Counted from the first letter of the stretch, positions 16,095 through 25,323 are shown. The stretch: 64,000 nt of DNA from Kitasatospora cinereorecta (GCF_024172095.1 NZ_JAMZDX010000006.1:682001-746000), one strand, 5' to 3'. Numbers and translations are program-made. Notes: generated from the sequence alone by a model not told the origin.

Positions 16095-17378
16095 CTACAG
16101 GAAGGAGTTGATCTGGATGGTCTCGTCGCGGCCGGGGCCGACGCCGATCGCCGAGATCGGGGCGCCCGACATCTCCTCCAGCGCCTTCACGTAGGCCTGC
16201 GCGTTCTTCGGCAGGTCGGCGAAGGTCTTGGCCTTGGAGATGTCCTCGCTCCAGCCGGGGAGGGTCTCGTAGACCGGCTTCGCGTGGTGGAAGTCCGACT
16301 GGTTGTACGGGAGCTCCTCGACCCGGCGGCCGTCGATCTCGTACGCCACGCAGACCGGGATCTGCTCCCAGCCGGTCAGCACGTCCAGCTTGGTGAGGAA
16401 GAAGTCGGTCAGGCCGTTCACCCGGGTCGCGTAGCGGGCGATCACCGCGTCGAACCAGCCGCAGCGGCGGTCACGGCCGGTGGTCACACCGCGCTCGCCG
16501 CCGATCCGGCGCAGCGCGTCGCCGTCGGCGTCCAGCAGCTCGGTCGGGAACGGGCCCGAGCCGACGCGGGTGGTGTACGCCTTCAGGATGCCGATGACCC
16601 GGTCGATCTTGGTCGGGCCGATGCCGGAGCCGGTGCAGGCGCCGCCGGAGGTCGGGTTGGACGAGGTCACGAAGGGGTACGTGCCGTGGTCCACGTCCAG
16701 CAGGGTGCCCTGGCCGCCCTCCAGCAGGACGACCTTGTTCGCCTTCAGCGCCTCGTCCAGCACCAGGGTGGTGTCGGCCAGGAAGGGCTTGATCTTGTCG
16801 GCGTAGCCGAGGTACTCCTCGAGCACCAGCTCGGCCGGGATGGCGCGGCGGTTGTAGAGCTTGACCAGGATCTGGTTCTTGTCGTGCAGCGCCGCCTCGA
16901 TCTTCTGGCGGAGGATCGATTCGTCGAACAGGTCCTGCACCCGGATGCCCACGCGGTTGATCTTGTCCGCGTAGGTCGGGCCGATGCCGCGGCCGGTGGT
17001 GCCGATCCGGCGCTTGCCGAGGAAGCGCTCGGTGACCTTGTCCAGCGTGCGGTGGTACGGGGTGATCAGGTGGGCGTTGCCCGAGACCAGCAGCTTCGAG
17101 GTGTCGATGCCGCGCTCGTTCAGCCCGCTCAGCTCGGAGAGCAGCACACCCGGGTCGATGACCACGCCGTTGCCGATGACCGGAACGACATTGGGGCTGA
17201 GGATTCCGGAAGGGAGCAGGTGCAGGGCATACTTCTGGTCGCCGATGACCACCGTGTGACCGGCGTTGTTGCCGCCCTGGTAGCGGACGACGTAGTCGAC
17301 GGAGCCGCCGAGGAGGTCGGTGGCCTTCCCCTTGCCCTCGTCTCCCCACTGAGCACCAACGAGCACGAGTGCCGGCAC
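16095..17378 (-). CDS. purA: adenylosuccinate synthetase
   Basis: Catalyses GTP-dependent conversion of IMP and aspartate to adenylosuccinate, the first committed step to AMP. 427 residues, full length. The N-terminal WGDEGKGKATDLLG is the phosphate-binding loop with the catalytic Asp. YQGGNNAGHTV and TTGRGIGPTYADK follow, with GVTTGRDRRCGWFDA towards the C-terminus. GTG start, divergent from the DGK-like gene with ~125 bp between. A long inverted repeat follows the stop. It consumes aspartate, as the nitrosuccinate pathway at the far end of the window may also do. Confidence 0.98.
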   Translation of the reverse strand: MPALVLVGAQWGDEGKGKATDLLGGSVDYVVRYQGGNNAGHTVVIGDQKYALHLLPSGILSPNVVPVIGNGVVIDPGVLLSELSGLNERGIDTSKLLVSGNAHLITPYHRTLDKVTERFLGKRRIGTTGRGIGPTYADKINRVGIRVQDLFDESILRQKIEAALHDKNQILVKLYNRRAIPAELVLEEYLGYADKIKPFLADTTLVLDEALKANKVVLLEGGQGTLLDVDHGTYPFVTSSNPTSGGACTGSGIGPTKIDRVIGILKAYTTRVGSGPFPTELLDADGDALRRIGGERGVTTGRDRRCGWFDAVIARYATRVNGLTDFFLTKLDVLTGWEQIPVCVAYEIDGRRVEELPYNQSDFHHAKPVYETLPGWSEDISKAKTFADLPKNAQAYVKALEEMSGAPISAIGVGPGRDETIQINSFL

Positions 17379-17504
17379 AGGCGTACACCCCTTCCGGTTG
17401 GGGCATCCTGCGTAGGCCGCAGTCTGACCCGAGATAGACGAAGCCCCTGGCGCAATAGCGCAAGGGGCTCTTGCACCGAGAGATTACCTGAGGAAGGACC
17501 GGTC

Positions 17505-18317
17505 GTGTCGTCGCTGTCCACGCCCGCATCCCACCCCCTGGACCCCGACGCCCCCGGGCCGCTGCTGGTCCTCCTCGACCCGGTGGCGAAGCAGGCCGAC
17601 GGCGAGTCGATGCGGATCGCCAAGGACGTGCTGTGCGGCGGCGCGGACTGCAAGGTGGCGCTGCCCGAGTCGCCGTCCGAACTCGACCGGGTGCTGTCCC
17701 ATCGTGGGCGGCGCCGACCGGTGGTGATCGGATCCGATCAGGCCGTTCAGCGGGTGCTCCAGGCGTTGCACCGCCAGCGCGAGTTGGGCGCGGACCCGGT
17801 CGGGGTGGTCCCGGTCGGGCGGCCCGCGGCCACCGGTTCGGTGCGCGCGCTGGGGGTGCCGGCCGAGCCGGTGGCGGCGGCCCGCGCGGTGCTCGGCGGC
17901 GCCCCGCGCAAGCTCGACCTGCTGGTGGACGACGGCGGCGGGGTGGTGCTCGGCGAGGTCCGCTTCACCGGACCCCGGCTGGGCCGTCCGGGTGGCTGGC
18001 GTTCGCTATGGGCGAAATTGGCTGCGGCCGAGCAGGCGAAGGGTCCCGCGGTGGAGGAACTGCGGATCGAGGCCGACGGCCGGCTGCTGGCCGACATCCA
18101 CCAGGAGGTGGGCCGCCTGCGGGTGGGGATGGCCGACGGGGTGATGGAGCTGTCGCTGCGGCTCGACGGCCGGCACCAGCTGCACCGGGTCGCCACCCTC
18201 TCGGTCACCGGCCGGGCCTTCGGGTACGAAGCGGACGGCGTGCCGCTCGGGCCGGTCCGCCAGCGGACCTGGACGGTGCACGCCGGGTCCTGGGCGCTGC
18301 TGCTGCCGTCCGGGTGA
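17505..18317 (+). CDS. diacylglycerol-kinase-like protein with degenerate nucleotide motif
   Basis: A protein of ~270 residues resembling the DAGK/YegS catalytic fold: an N-terminal strand LLVLLDPVAKQADG, a central Rossmann-like half, and a C-terminal beta sandwich (RIEADGRLLADIHQEVG). The usual GGDGT loop that binds ATP is replaced by IGSDQAV, so kinase activity is doubtful. The GTG at 17505 has GAGGAAGG just upstream. It lies between purA (divergent) and purF (same strand, 162 bp away). It may be a lipid-binding relic or a repurposed fold. Confidence 0.65.
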   Translation: MSSLSTPASHPLDPDAPGPLLVLLDPVAKQADGESMRIAKDVLCGGADCKVALPESPSELDRVLSHRGRRRPVVIGSDQAVQRVLQALHRQRELGADPVGVVPVGRPAATGSVRALGVPAEPVAAARAVLGGAPRKLDLLVDDGGGVVLGEVRFTGPRLGRPGGWRSLWAKLAAAEQAKGPAVEELRIEADGRLLADIHQEVGRLRVGMADGVMELSLRLDGRHQLHRVATLSVTGRAFGYEADGVPLGPVRQRTWTVHAGSWALLLPSG

Positions 18318-18479
18318 GCAGGCTCACGTTTCCGGTGCCCGTCCACTGTGCGAAGCGCCTGCGACAAGGGCGTGAAGTGGGTGGCGAGTTGGACGAAAGT
18401 GCGGTAAGGGGCTGGGTCTACGCGCGTCCGTCGGCCGCCCTTTCGGGACGGCCCGGCGACCTGCCCTAGACTCGAAGAC

Positions 18480-20060
18480 GTGCCACGTGGTGACGGACGA
18501 CTCAACCACGATCTCCTTCCCGGCGAGAAGGGCCCCCAGGACGCTTGCGGCGTCTTCGGTGTCTGGGCTCCCGGCGAGGAGGTCGCCAAGCTCACGTACT
18601 TCGGCCTCTATGCCCTGCAGCACCGCGGACAGGAATCCGCGGGCATCGCAGTGAGCAACGGCTCCCAGATTCTCGTCTTCAAGGACATGGGCCTCGTGTC
18701 CCAGGTCTTCGACGAGACCTCCCTGGGGTCGTTGCACGGGCATATCGCCGTCGGACATGCCCGCTATTCGACGACAGGCTCGTCGGTCTGGGAGAACGCC
18801 CAACCGACCTTCCGGGCGACCGCACACGGTTCGCTGGCCCTCGGCCACAACGGAAACCTGGTCAACACCGCCGAACTGGCGGCGATGGTCGCCGAGCTGC
18901 CCGGCGAGGAGCACGTCTCCCGCTCCGGCCGCTCGGCAGCGACCAACGACACCGACCTGGTGACCGCCCTGCTGGCCGGCCACCCGGACCTGTCCATCGA
19001 GGAGACCGCCCGGCAGATCCTGCCGAGGGTCCGCGGCGCCTTCTCGCTCGTCTTCATGGACGAGCACACCCTCTACGCGGCCCGCGACCCGCAGGGCATC
19101 CGCCCGCTGGTGCTGGGCCGGCTCGAGCGCGGCTGGGTGGTCGCCTCCGAGACGGCGGCGCTCGACATCTGCGGCGCCTCCTTCATCCGCGAGGTCGAGC
19201 CCGGCGAGCTCATCGCCATCGACGAGAACGGCCTGCGCACCTCGCGCTTCGCCGAGGCCAAGCCCAAGGGCTGCGTCTTCGAGTACGTCTACCTGGCGCG
19301 CCCGGACACCACCATCGCCGGCCGGAACGTGCACCTCTCCCGGGTGGAGATGGGCCGCCGGCTCGCCAAGGAGGCCCCGGTCGAGGCCGACCTGGTGATA
19401 GCGACTCCGGAGTCCGGCACCCCGGCCGCCATCGGCTACGCCGAGGCCAGCGGCATCCCGTACGGCTCCGGCCTGGTGAAGAACGCCTACGTCGGCCGCA
19501 CCTTCATCCAGCCCAGCCAGACCATCCGCCAGCTCGGCATCCGGCTCAAGCTGAACCCGCTGAAGGAGGTCATCGCCGGCAAGCGGCTGGTGGTCGTGGA
19601 CGACTCGATCGTCCGCGGCAACACCCAGCGGGCGCTGGTGAAGATGCTCCGCGAGGCCGGCGCCGCCGAGGTCCACATCCGGATCTCCTCCCCGCCGGTC
19701 AAGTGGCCCTGCTTCTTCGGCATCGACTTCGCCACCCGCGCGGAGCTGATCGCCAACGGCATGACCATCGAGGAGATCGGCCGCACCCTCGGGGCCGACT
19801 CGCTCGCGTACATCTCGCTCGACGGCATGATCGAGGCCACCGCGCAGCCCAAGGACCGGCTCTGCCGGGCCTGCTTCGACGGCGAGTACCCGATGGAGCT
19901 GCCGGACCCGGCGCTGCTCGGCAAGCTGCTGCTGGAGGCCGAGATCGCGGGCAGCCAGGCCAAGCCCGCCGTCCGCGGCGGCAAGCCGACCAGCGACCTG
20001 GACGGCGTCCAGTCCCTGTTCGGCGGCGCGGGCGCGGCGGATGCACTCCGCCGGCCGTAA
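18480..20060 (+). CDS. purF: amidophosphoribosyltransferase
   Basis: First enzyme of de novo purine synthesis: PRPP plus glutamine gives phosphoribosylamine. 526 residues. A ~22-residue propeptide precedes the Ntn-type catalytic cysteine in DACGVFGVW. The glutaminase domain fills the N-terminal half. The phosphoribosyltransferase domain carries the PRPP loop VVVDDSIVRGNT. Four cysteines in the C-terminal half (including CFFGID and LCRACFDG) fit the Fe-S-bearing class of PurF. GTG start. purM follows after a 126-bp gap that holds a palindromic repeat. Confidence 0.98.
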   Translation: MPRGDGRLNHDLLPGEKGPQDACGVFGVWAPGEEVAKLTYFGLYALQHRGQESAGIAVSNGSQILVFKDMGLVSQVFDETSLGSLHGHIAVGHARYSTTGSSVWENAQPTFRATAHGSLALGHNGNLVNTAELAAMVAELPGEEHVSRSGRSAATNDTDLVTALLAGHPDLSIEETARQILPRVRGAFSLVFMDEHTLYAARDPQGIRPLVLGRLERGWVVASETAALDICGASFIREVEPGELIAIDENGLRTSRFAEAKPKGCVFEYVYLARPDTTIAGRNVHLSRVEMGRRLAKEAPVEADLVIATPESGTPAAIGYAEASGIPYGSGLVKNAYVGRTFIQPSQTIRQLGIRLKLNPLKEVIAGKRLVVVDDSIVRGNTQRALVKMLREAGAAEVHIRISSPPVKWPCFFGIDFATRAELIANGMTIEEIGRTLGADSLAYISLDGMIEATAQPKDRLCRACFDGEYPMELPDPALLGKLLLEAEIAGSQAKPAVRGGKPTSDLDGVQSLFGGAGAADALRRP

Positions 20061-20075
20061 CCATGCAACACGTTG

Positions 20076-20149
20076 GGGGCGCGAGGAACTGCGCGACCGA
20101 CCACATGCCCACCGTCAGGGTGGGCCGGTCGCGCGGTTCCTCGCGCCCC
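20076..20149. repeat. streptomycete-type palindromic intergenic repeat, single copy
   Basis: GGGGCGCGAGGAACTGCGCG and the complementary GTCGCGCGGTTCCTCGCGCC form a ~24-bp near-perfect inverted repeat between purF and purM. The same sequence family forms the tandem array at 55234-55662. It could act as a partial terminator or mRNA stabiliser inside the pur operon. Confidence 0.8.
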
Positions 20150-20186
20150 TGTCTGCTCCGACCCATTTCTGAAAGGGCCACGTAAG

Positions 20187-21269
20187 GTGACCAGCAACGA
20201 GAACGGGGCGACCTACGCCGCCGCGGGTGTCGACATCGAGGCCGGCGACCGGGCCGTCGAGCTCATGAAGCAGTGGGTGAAGAAGGCGGACCGGCCCGAG
20301 GTGGTCGGCGGCCTCGGCGGCTTCGCCGGGCTCTTCGACGCCTCCGCCTTCAAGCGCTACGAGCGTCCGCTGCTGGCCACCGCCACCGACGGCGTGGGCA
20401 CCAAGGTGGCCATCGCCCAGGCGATGGACAAGCACGACACCATCGGCCACGACCTGGTCGGCATGGTCGTCGACGACCTGGTGGTCTGCGGCGCCGAGCC
20501 GCTGTTCATGACCGACTACATCTGCGTCGGCAAGGTCGTCCCGGAGCGGGTCGCCGCGATCGTCAAGGGCATCGCCGAGGGCTGCACCCTGGCCGGCTGC
20601 GCGCTGGTCGGCGGCGAGACCGCGGAGCACCCGGGCCTGCTCGGCCCGGACGAGTACGACGTCGCGGGCGCCGGCACCGGTGTGGTGGAGGCGGACGCGC
20701 TGCTCGGCGCCGACCGCGTCCGGGCCGGCGACGTGGTGATCGCGATGGCCGCCTCCGGCCTGCACTCCAACGGCTACTCGCTGGTCCGCCACGTGCTGCT
20801 GAACCAGGCCGGCTGGTCGCTGGACCGCCGGGTCGAGGAGTTCGGCCGCACCCTCGGCGAGGAGCTCCTCGAGCCGACCCGGATCTACAGCCTGGACTGC
20901 CTGGCGCTCACCCGGGCCACCGAGATCCACGCCTTCTCGCACGTCACCGGCGGCGGCCTGGCGGCCAACCTGGCCCGGGTCATCCCGGCCGGCCTGCACG
21001 CCCGCCTGGACCGCGGTACCTGGACCCCGATGCCGGTCTTCCAGACCGTCGCCGAGGTCGGCCGGATGAAGGCCCTGGAGATCGAGAAGACCCTGAACAT
21101 GGGCGTCGGCATGGTCGCCGTCGTCCCGCCGTCCTCGGTCGACGTGGTGCTCTCCATCCTGGAGGACCGCGGCGTCGAGGCCTGGCTGCTCGGCGACATC
21201 GTCGACCGCACCGACGAGCACACCGACGGTGCCGCGCTCTACAACGCGTACGAGGGCTTCCAGCTCTGA
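20187..21269 (+). CDS. purM: phosphoribosylformylglycinamidine cyclo-ligase (AIR synthetase)
   Basis: ATP-dependent ring closure of FGAM to aminoimidazole ribonucleotide, the fifth purine step. 360 residues. Motifs include TDGVGTKVAIAQ, DLVGMVVDDLVVCGAEPLF (the metal/ATP site), GETAEHPG and HVTGGGLAANLARV. The GTG at 20187 follows GAAAGG and GTAAGG. A classic terminator lies just after the stop. The order purF, purM, DUF3073, vdh, bldC and hrpA matches the conserved core region known around bldC in S. coelicolor. Confidence 0.98.
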   Translation: MTSNENGATYAAAGVDIEAGDRAVELMKQWVKKADRPEVVGGLGGFAGLFDASAFKRYERPLLATATDGVGTKVAIAQAMDKHDTIGHDLVGMVVDDLVVCGAEPLFMTDYICVGKVVPERVAAIVKGIAEGCTLAGCALVGGETAEHPGLLGPDEYDVAGAGTGVVEADALLGADRVRAGDVVIAMAASGLHSNGYSLVRHVLLNQAGWSLDRRVEEFGRTLGEELLEPTRIYSLDCLALTRATEIHAFSHVTGGGLAANLARVIPAGLHARLDRGTWTPMPVFQTVAEVGRMKALEIEKTLNMGVGMVAVVPPSSVDVVLSILEDRGVEAWLLGDIVDRTDEHTDGAALYNAYEGFQL

Positions 21270-21280
21270 GACGACCACCG

Positions 21281-21310
21281 CGAAGGGCCCCGCTCCGGCG
21301 GGGCCCTTCG
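21281..21310. terminator. terminator after purM
   Basis: CGAAGGGCCCCGC and GCGGGGCCCTTCG form a 13-bp perfect stem with a 4-nt loop, 11 bp after the purM stop. It is upstream of the convergent DUF3073 stop, so it may serve both. Confidence 0.9.
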
Positions 21311-21403
21311 TGCTACCGGGGCCGTCCGGCTCCCGGCCGCGGGCACGCCGAAGACCGGTCCGGCGCTCGGTGAGCGCGGGACCGGTCCCGGGTCCAGCTG
21401 TTG

Positions 21404-21646
21404 TTACGCCCGACGGCGCGACGGGCCGCTGTCCGCGTCCTCGTCGTCGTCCTCGTCGTCGTAGAGATCCGCGTACGCCGCGTAGGGGTCGTCCTCGTCC
21501 TCGTCCTCGATCGGCTCCGGCTCGATCGCGGTGGACGGAGATACGCCCAGCTCATTCGACAGACGGTTAGCGTCGAAGCCGCCGCTGTTGTACTTCAGCT
21601 GGCGGGCGACCTTCGTCTGCTTGGCCTTGGCCCGGCCGCGCCCCAT
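21404..21646 (-). CDS. DUF3073 family protein
   Basis: A protein of 80 residues. The basic N-terminal half (MGRGRAKAKQTKVARQLKY) is the hallmark of DUF3073, an actinobacterial family of unknown function. The C-terminal half is a very acidic Asp/Glu tract ending in SRRRA. It may bind nucleic acid or ribosomes (inference from charge only). It sits between purM and vdh, its usual place in streptomycetes. Confidence 0.93.
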   Translation of the reverse strand: MGRGRAKAKQTKVARQLKYNSGGFDANRLSNELGVSPSTAIEPEPIEDEDEDDPYAAYADLYDDEDDDEDADSGPSRRRA

Positions 21647-22008
21647 GGGTCGACCCCCTCAACGGTGGGGCTCGCAGCCCCGAGTCTGACACATTCGATG
21701 ATCAGGTCCGGCCGCCCTCAGTGGGAGAACCGTCCCTTGGAGCATTAACGGTACCTGTTTCCGCCGCCGGACGGTACGTCGCGCGTGTGACGTGGCGCGC
21801 ACCTTCGCCTCACCGAACCAGGTCTTCGCTGGTCAGGGCAGGTTTTCCGGGCTTTCGCAGGCTGCCCGGAGCATCGCCGGGCCCGTCGTTCCCGCAGTGA
21901 TTATCCCCCGAAGGAGGCCCTGGCATCGCCCGATCGGGCGACGAACTGAGAATCCGGTTCCACATCGTGATGCGAGGGGGCGGAGGGTGTCCGCCCCCTC
22001 GCTCACGG
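21647..22008. other. intergenic region upstream of the DUF3073 gene
   Basis: 362 bp between two minus-strand genes. It holds the DUF3073 promoter and, at its right end, the vdh terminator at 21972-22002. No small gene or RNA was recognised. Confidence 0.5.
21972..22002 (-). terminator. terminator after vdh
   Basis: GCGAGGGGGCGGA and TCCGCCCCCTCGC form a 13-bp perfect stem with a 5-nt loop, beginning 6 bp beyond the vdh stop. Confidence 0.85.
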
Positions 22009-23169
22009 TCAGGCCCGGCGGGCGCCCGGCAGCAGGATCGAGCGCAGCGCGCTGATCTCCCGCATCCGCTTCTCGGCGAGGCGGTCGGCGGCCACGGCCG
22101 GCGGCACGCCGTCGCTGGCGGCCCGGGTGAAGATCTCCAGGGTGGTGTCGAAGATCCGGGTCGCCTTGTTCTTGGCGCGCTCGAAGTTGAAGCCGTCGAT
22201 CTCGTCGGCCACCTGGATCACGCCGCCCGAGTTCACCAGGTAGTCGGGCGCGTACAGGATGCCGCGGTCGGCCAGGTCCTTCTCCACACCGGCGTGGGCC
22301 AGCTGGTTGTTGGCCGCGCCGCAGACGATCGAGGTGCCGGCCGCGCCCAGCGCGCCGACGGTGTGGTCGTCCAGCGCGCCGCCCAGCGCACAGGGGGCGT
22401 AGACGTCCAGCGAGGCCTGCAGCAGGGCCGCGGTGTCCGCGGCCACCTCCACCTCGGGGTGGGCGGCCTTGACGCGGTTGACGGCCGCCTCGGAGACGTC
22501 CGTGACGACCACGGTGGCGCCGTCCGCGACCAGGTGGCCGACCAGGTAGTGGCCGACCTTGCCGACGCCGGCCACGCCGACCCGCTTGCCGCGCAGGGTG
22601 GGCTGGCCCCAGCGGGCCTGCGCGGAGGCGCGCATGCCCTGGAAGACGCCGAAGGCGGTGAGGATCGAGGAGTCGCCGGCGCCGCCGTGCTCGGGCGAGC
22701 GGCCGGTCACGAACTCGGTCTCCCGGGCCACCACGTCCATGTCCTGCACGTAGGTGCCCACGTCGCAGGCGGTGATGTAGCGGCCGCGCAGCGACTGCAC
22801 GAAGCGGCCGTACGCACGGAGCATCGCCTCGTTCTTGTCCTTGTTCGGGTCGCCGATGATGACGGCCTTGCCGCCGCCGAGGTCCAGCCCGGCGAGGGCG
22901 TTCTTGTAGCTCATGCCGCGCGAGAGGTTCAGCGCGTCCTGCAGCGCCTCCTCCTCGGTCGCGTACGGGAAGAAGCGGGTGCCGCCGAGGGCCGGGCCCA
23001 GCGCGGTGGAGTGGATCGCGACGATGGCCTTGAGGCCGCTCGCGCGGTCGTGGCAGAACACGACCTGCTCGTGGCCGTCGCCCGGGGCGCCGCCGGCGTC
23101 GCTGCCGAAGATCCTGCCGAGCACGCCGGGTGCGGGGTGCGTGGCAGAAGTGGTGTGTACGTCGGTCAC
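22009..23169 (-). CDS. vdh: branched-chain amino acid (valine) dehydrogenase
   Basis: NAD-dependent oxidative deamination of valine, leucine or isoleucine to the 2-keto acid. It feeds branched starter units into fatty acid and polyketide synthesis. 386 residues of the Glu/Leu/Phe/Val dehydrogenase family. The N-terminal domain has the lysine-bearing stretch GGGKAVIIGDP and ALGPALGGTRF. The Rossmann half has VGVAGVGKVGHYLV. GTG start after a Thr/Ser-rich leader region. The neighbours (DUF3073, bldC) match the streptomycete vdh locus, so valine preference is likely. Confidence 0.93.
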   Translation of the reverse strand: MTDVHTTSATHPAPGVLGRIFGSDAGGAPGDGHEQVVFCHDRASGLKAIVAIHSTALGPALGGTRFFPYATEEEALQDALNLSRGMSYKNALAGLDLGGGKAVIIGDPNKDKNEAMLRAYGRFVQSLRGRYITACDVGTYVQDMDVVARETEFVTGRSPEHGGAGDSSILTAFGVFQGMRASAQARWGQPTLRGKRVGVAGVGKVGHYLVGHLVADGATVVVTDVSEAAVNRVKAAHPEVEVAADTAALLQASLDVYAPCALGGALDDHTVGALGAAGTSIVCGAANNQLAHAGVEKDLADRGILYAPDYLVNSGGVIQVADEIDGFNFERAKNKATRIFDTTLEIFTRAASDGVPPAVAADRLAEKRMREISALRSILLPGARRA

Positions 23170-23333
23170 GGTGGTGACTCCAGTAATTTGCGTGGCCCGC
23201 GGCTGTGGTGCGGGCGTCTGATCGAAGCCTAGCCCCGGGACCGTCCGCCGAGCTGCCCCCTGACGGTCCCTGAGACATAACGACCGGAAAGCCGCGCCGG
23301 TACCCTCCCGGCACACCCGTGGTGCGTGCGACG

Positions 23334-24227
23334 ATGCCGAACGTGACCGCTGTGCGAACCTCGGTGCTGCCCCCCTACGCCGCCCATCTGCGGGTCTACG
23401 AGCCGCTGGCCGCCTTCCCGGCGGCCGCGCGGACGCGCTGGCAGGCGTACGCCGCCGCGGGCGGCCCGGACGCCGAGGGCGCCGACCAGCCGGTGGCCGG
23501 GGCCGCGCTGGCCGAGCAGCGCGAGGCGCTGGCCGAACTGGCCGCCCGCACCCCGCGCCCACTGCCCGAGCACGAGAGCGAGCGGGCCTTCGTCCGGGTC
23601 CTGGACGGGGTGGTCCACGTCTGCCCGCGGACCACCCGGCTGCGCAGCTGGCAGGCGCTGGAGGAGCTGCACCGCACCCTTCCGGCGCATCTGCTCGACA
23701 CCGTGCTGCCGCCGGCGGTACGAGCCGCCGCGGAGGCCGACCGGACCGCCTGGCGGACCGCCCACCCGGACGCCCGGCCGTGGATCCTGACCAGCCGGTG
23801 GGAGGTGCCGGTGCGCTGGTTCCTGCCGTTCGGCGAGGAGGACCGCCGCTACGTGCCGGCCGGCGAGGGCGAGCGGCCGACCCCGCCGGCGCTCTTCTAC
23901 CTGACCCCGATGGTGCAGGCCCGCCGCCGGGTGGCCCGCGGCTACCGGGTGCTGCGCGAGCGGCTGCCGCGCGGGCCGCTGGTGGAGGGGGCGGAGCAGG
24001 TGGGGCGCTGGCTGGAGGAGTTCCACCCGCGCTCGCTGGTGGAGTTGGACTACGGCGGCCTGGTCCACCTGCTGGGCCCCGCGCAACTGGCCGAGGAGAA
24101 CTCGGTGGCCGAGCTGACCGCGGGCCTCGGCGCGCTGCGCTCCGGTGACGGGGAGGCCGCGCTGGCGGCGTACGAGACGCTGACCGCTCGCTGGCGGAAG
24201 GTGCTCGCGCTGCGTCAGGCCAGCTGA
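23334..24227 (+). CDS. conserved hypothetical protein
   Basis: A soluble protein of 297 residues with no catalytic motif I recognise. It begins TSVLPPYAAHLRVYEPL and has conserved-looking aromatic patches (TSRWEVPVRWFLPFGEEDR and LVELDYGGLVHLLG). It is divergent from vdh and upstream of bldC. It seems to be part of the conserved actinobacterial core between these genes. The ATG at 23334 is chosen over a GTG at 23319 because the latter adds an unlikely short prefix. Function unknown. Confidence 0.75.
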   Translation: MPNVTAVRTSVLPPYAAHLRVYEPLAAFPAAARTRWQAYAAAGGPDAEGADQPVAGAALAEQREALAELAARTPRPLPEHESERAFVRVLDGVVHVCPRTTRLRSWQALEELHRTLPAHLLDTVLPPAVRAAAEADRTAWRTAHPDARPWILTSRWEVPVRWFLPFGEEDRRYVPAGEGERPTPPALFYLTPMVQARRRVARGYRVLRERLPRGPLVEGAEQVGRWLEEFHPRSLVELDYGGLVHLLGPAQLAEENSVAELTAGLGALRSGDGEAALAAYETLTARWRKVLALRQAS

Positions 24228-24690
24228 GCGGGGGTCAGAGAGCGGCCCTGGTCGAATGTCGGTGCCACCCGGCAGGATGGTACATACCTTCGGGCTGGTG
24301 TTCGGGACCATGGTCCCGGTTCGGGTCAATAGCCTCCGAACGTGACACTACTCACCGTTGACGCGAACTCACCCCTATGTGCCAAAATGGGACAACCAGC
24401 CCAAGTTCACTCAGGTGGAGCGAGTTCGGGTGCCGTAACCGGATGTCATCGCTGTGTGACTGTCCGTTATGGGATGGTCCATGGCCATCCGTCGCGCTTG
24501 AGCCCGTGAGGGGTCAATTTTGGCGGTTTGGTCGATGGGGCTGGACGGATGGTGTAGTTGTAGACATCAGGACAAGCCGTTCGTCCTATAACCGACTCGG
24601 CCCGCGTGTGCCATTTCGGGCATCGCGGGTCAAGGTGCAGAATTTGAAGGATAGAACCGCCCTGGTTCGGTTCTCCCGAGGAGGCCGCTC
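24228..24690. other. long upstream region of bldC
   Basis: 463 bp without a gene before bldC. It is less GC-rich than its surroundings and contains the expected bldC promoter and a GAGGAGG ribosome site at its end. No hairpin or small gene stands out. The length fits a regulated developmental gene. Confidence 0.5.
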
Positions 24691-24897
24691 ATGACCGCTC
24701 GTACCCCTGACGCTGAACCTCTGCTGACGCCGGCAGAGGTAGCCACCATGTTCCGTGTGGACCCCAAGACCGTGACCCGCTGGGCCAAGGCCGGCAAGCT
24801 CACGTCGATCCGCACCCTCGGCGGCCACCGCCGCTACCGCGAGGCGGAGGTGCGTGCCCTGCTGGCCGGGATTCCGGCGCAGCGTACGGAGGCCTGA
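24691..24897 (+). CDS. bldC: developmental MerR-like DNA-binding protein BldC
   Basis: A 68-residue winged-helix protein consisting of just a MerR-type DNA-binding domain: LLTPAEVATMFRVDPKTVTRWAKAGKLTS, then RTLGGHRRYREAEV. It binds DNA cooperatively as head-to-tail multimers and delays entry into sporulation in streptomycetes. The sequence is close to the canonical BldC. The ATG at 24691 follows GAGGAGG. A strong terminator follows, so it is monocistronic. It is a good marker that the organism is a sporulating actinomycete. Confidence 0.97.
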   Translation: MTARTPDAEPLLTPAEVATMFRVDPKTVTRWAKAGKLTSIRTLGGHRRYREAEVRALLAGIPAQRTEA

Positions 24898-24918
24898 GCG
24901 CCTTCCTGAGGCTTTTCC

Positions 24919-24969
24919 AAAGGGGCCGCGTCCCCCGACTCCGCCGGGTCGGGAGGCGCGGCCCCTTTG
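24919..24969 (+). terminator. terminator after bldC
   Basis: AAAGGGGCCGCG and CGCGGCCCCTTT form a 12-bp stem, extended by inner CCCGAC/GTCGGG pairs. It begins 22 bp after the bldC stop and ends in TTTGC. Confidence 0.9.
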
Positions 24970-25208
24970 CGTGTCCGTCCGCATGTCCGCACGCCCTCGG
25001 AATCGACCATTCCCATTGGGGTCGGTGGGGGTGGGGGGAATTCAGTGAATAACAGTGCAATTTTATATATTAAATTATGGGGCTTCGGAGGGGGTCTCGT
25101 GATGGTCGGTATCAGGAAAAGAAAAGTGACGACTGTCACAGTCTCGTAATCTTGTGGTCTAGACCTGGAATGAGGTATGAGCTGACCACGCGTCACCCGA
25201 TGACGACG

Positions 25209-25238
25209 AAGGCCCGGAACCTTGCGGCTCCGGGCCTT
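25209..25238 (-). terminator. terminator downstream of tRNA-Asp
   Basis: AAGGCCCGGA and TCCGGGCCTT form a 10-bp perfect stem with a 10-nt loop, 12 bp beyond the 3' end of the minus-strand tRNA. Confidence 0.85.
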
Positions 25239-25249
25239 ACGTTGCACTG

Positions 25250-25323
25250 CGATCCCGACGGGACTTGAACCCGCGACCTCCACCTTGACAGGGTGGCGAG
25301 CTAACCAACTGCTCCACGGGACC
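25250..25323 (-). tRNA. tRNA-Asp (anticodon GTC)
   Basis: The minus strand folds as a cloverleaf. The acceptor GGTCCCG pairs with CGGGATC. The D-arm contains AGCAGTTGGTTAGCT. The anticodon stem CCACC/GGTGG encloses loop CTGTCAA with anticodon GTC. The T-arm is GCGGG/TTCAAGT/CCCGT. The discriminator base is G, as expected for tRNA-Asp. No CCA is encoded. It lies between bldC and hrpA. Confidence 0.95.
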
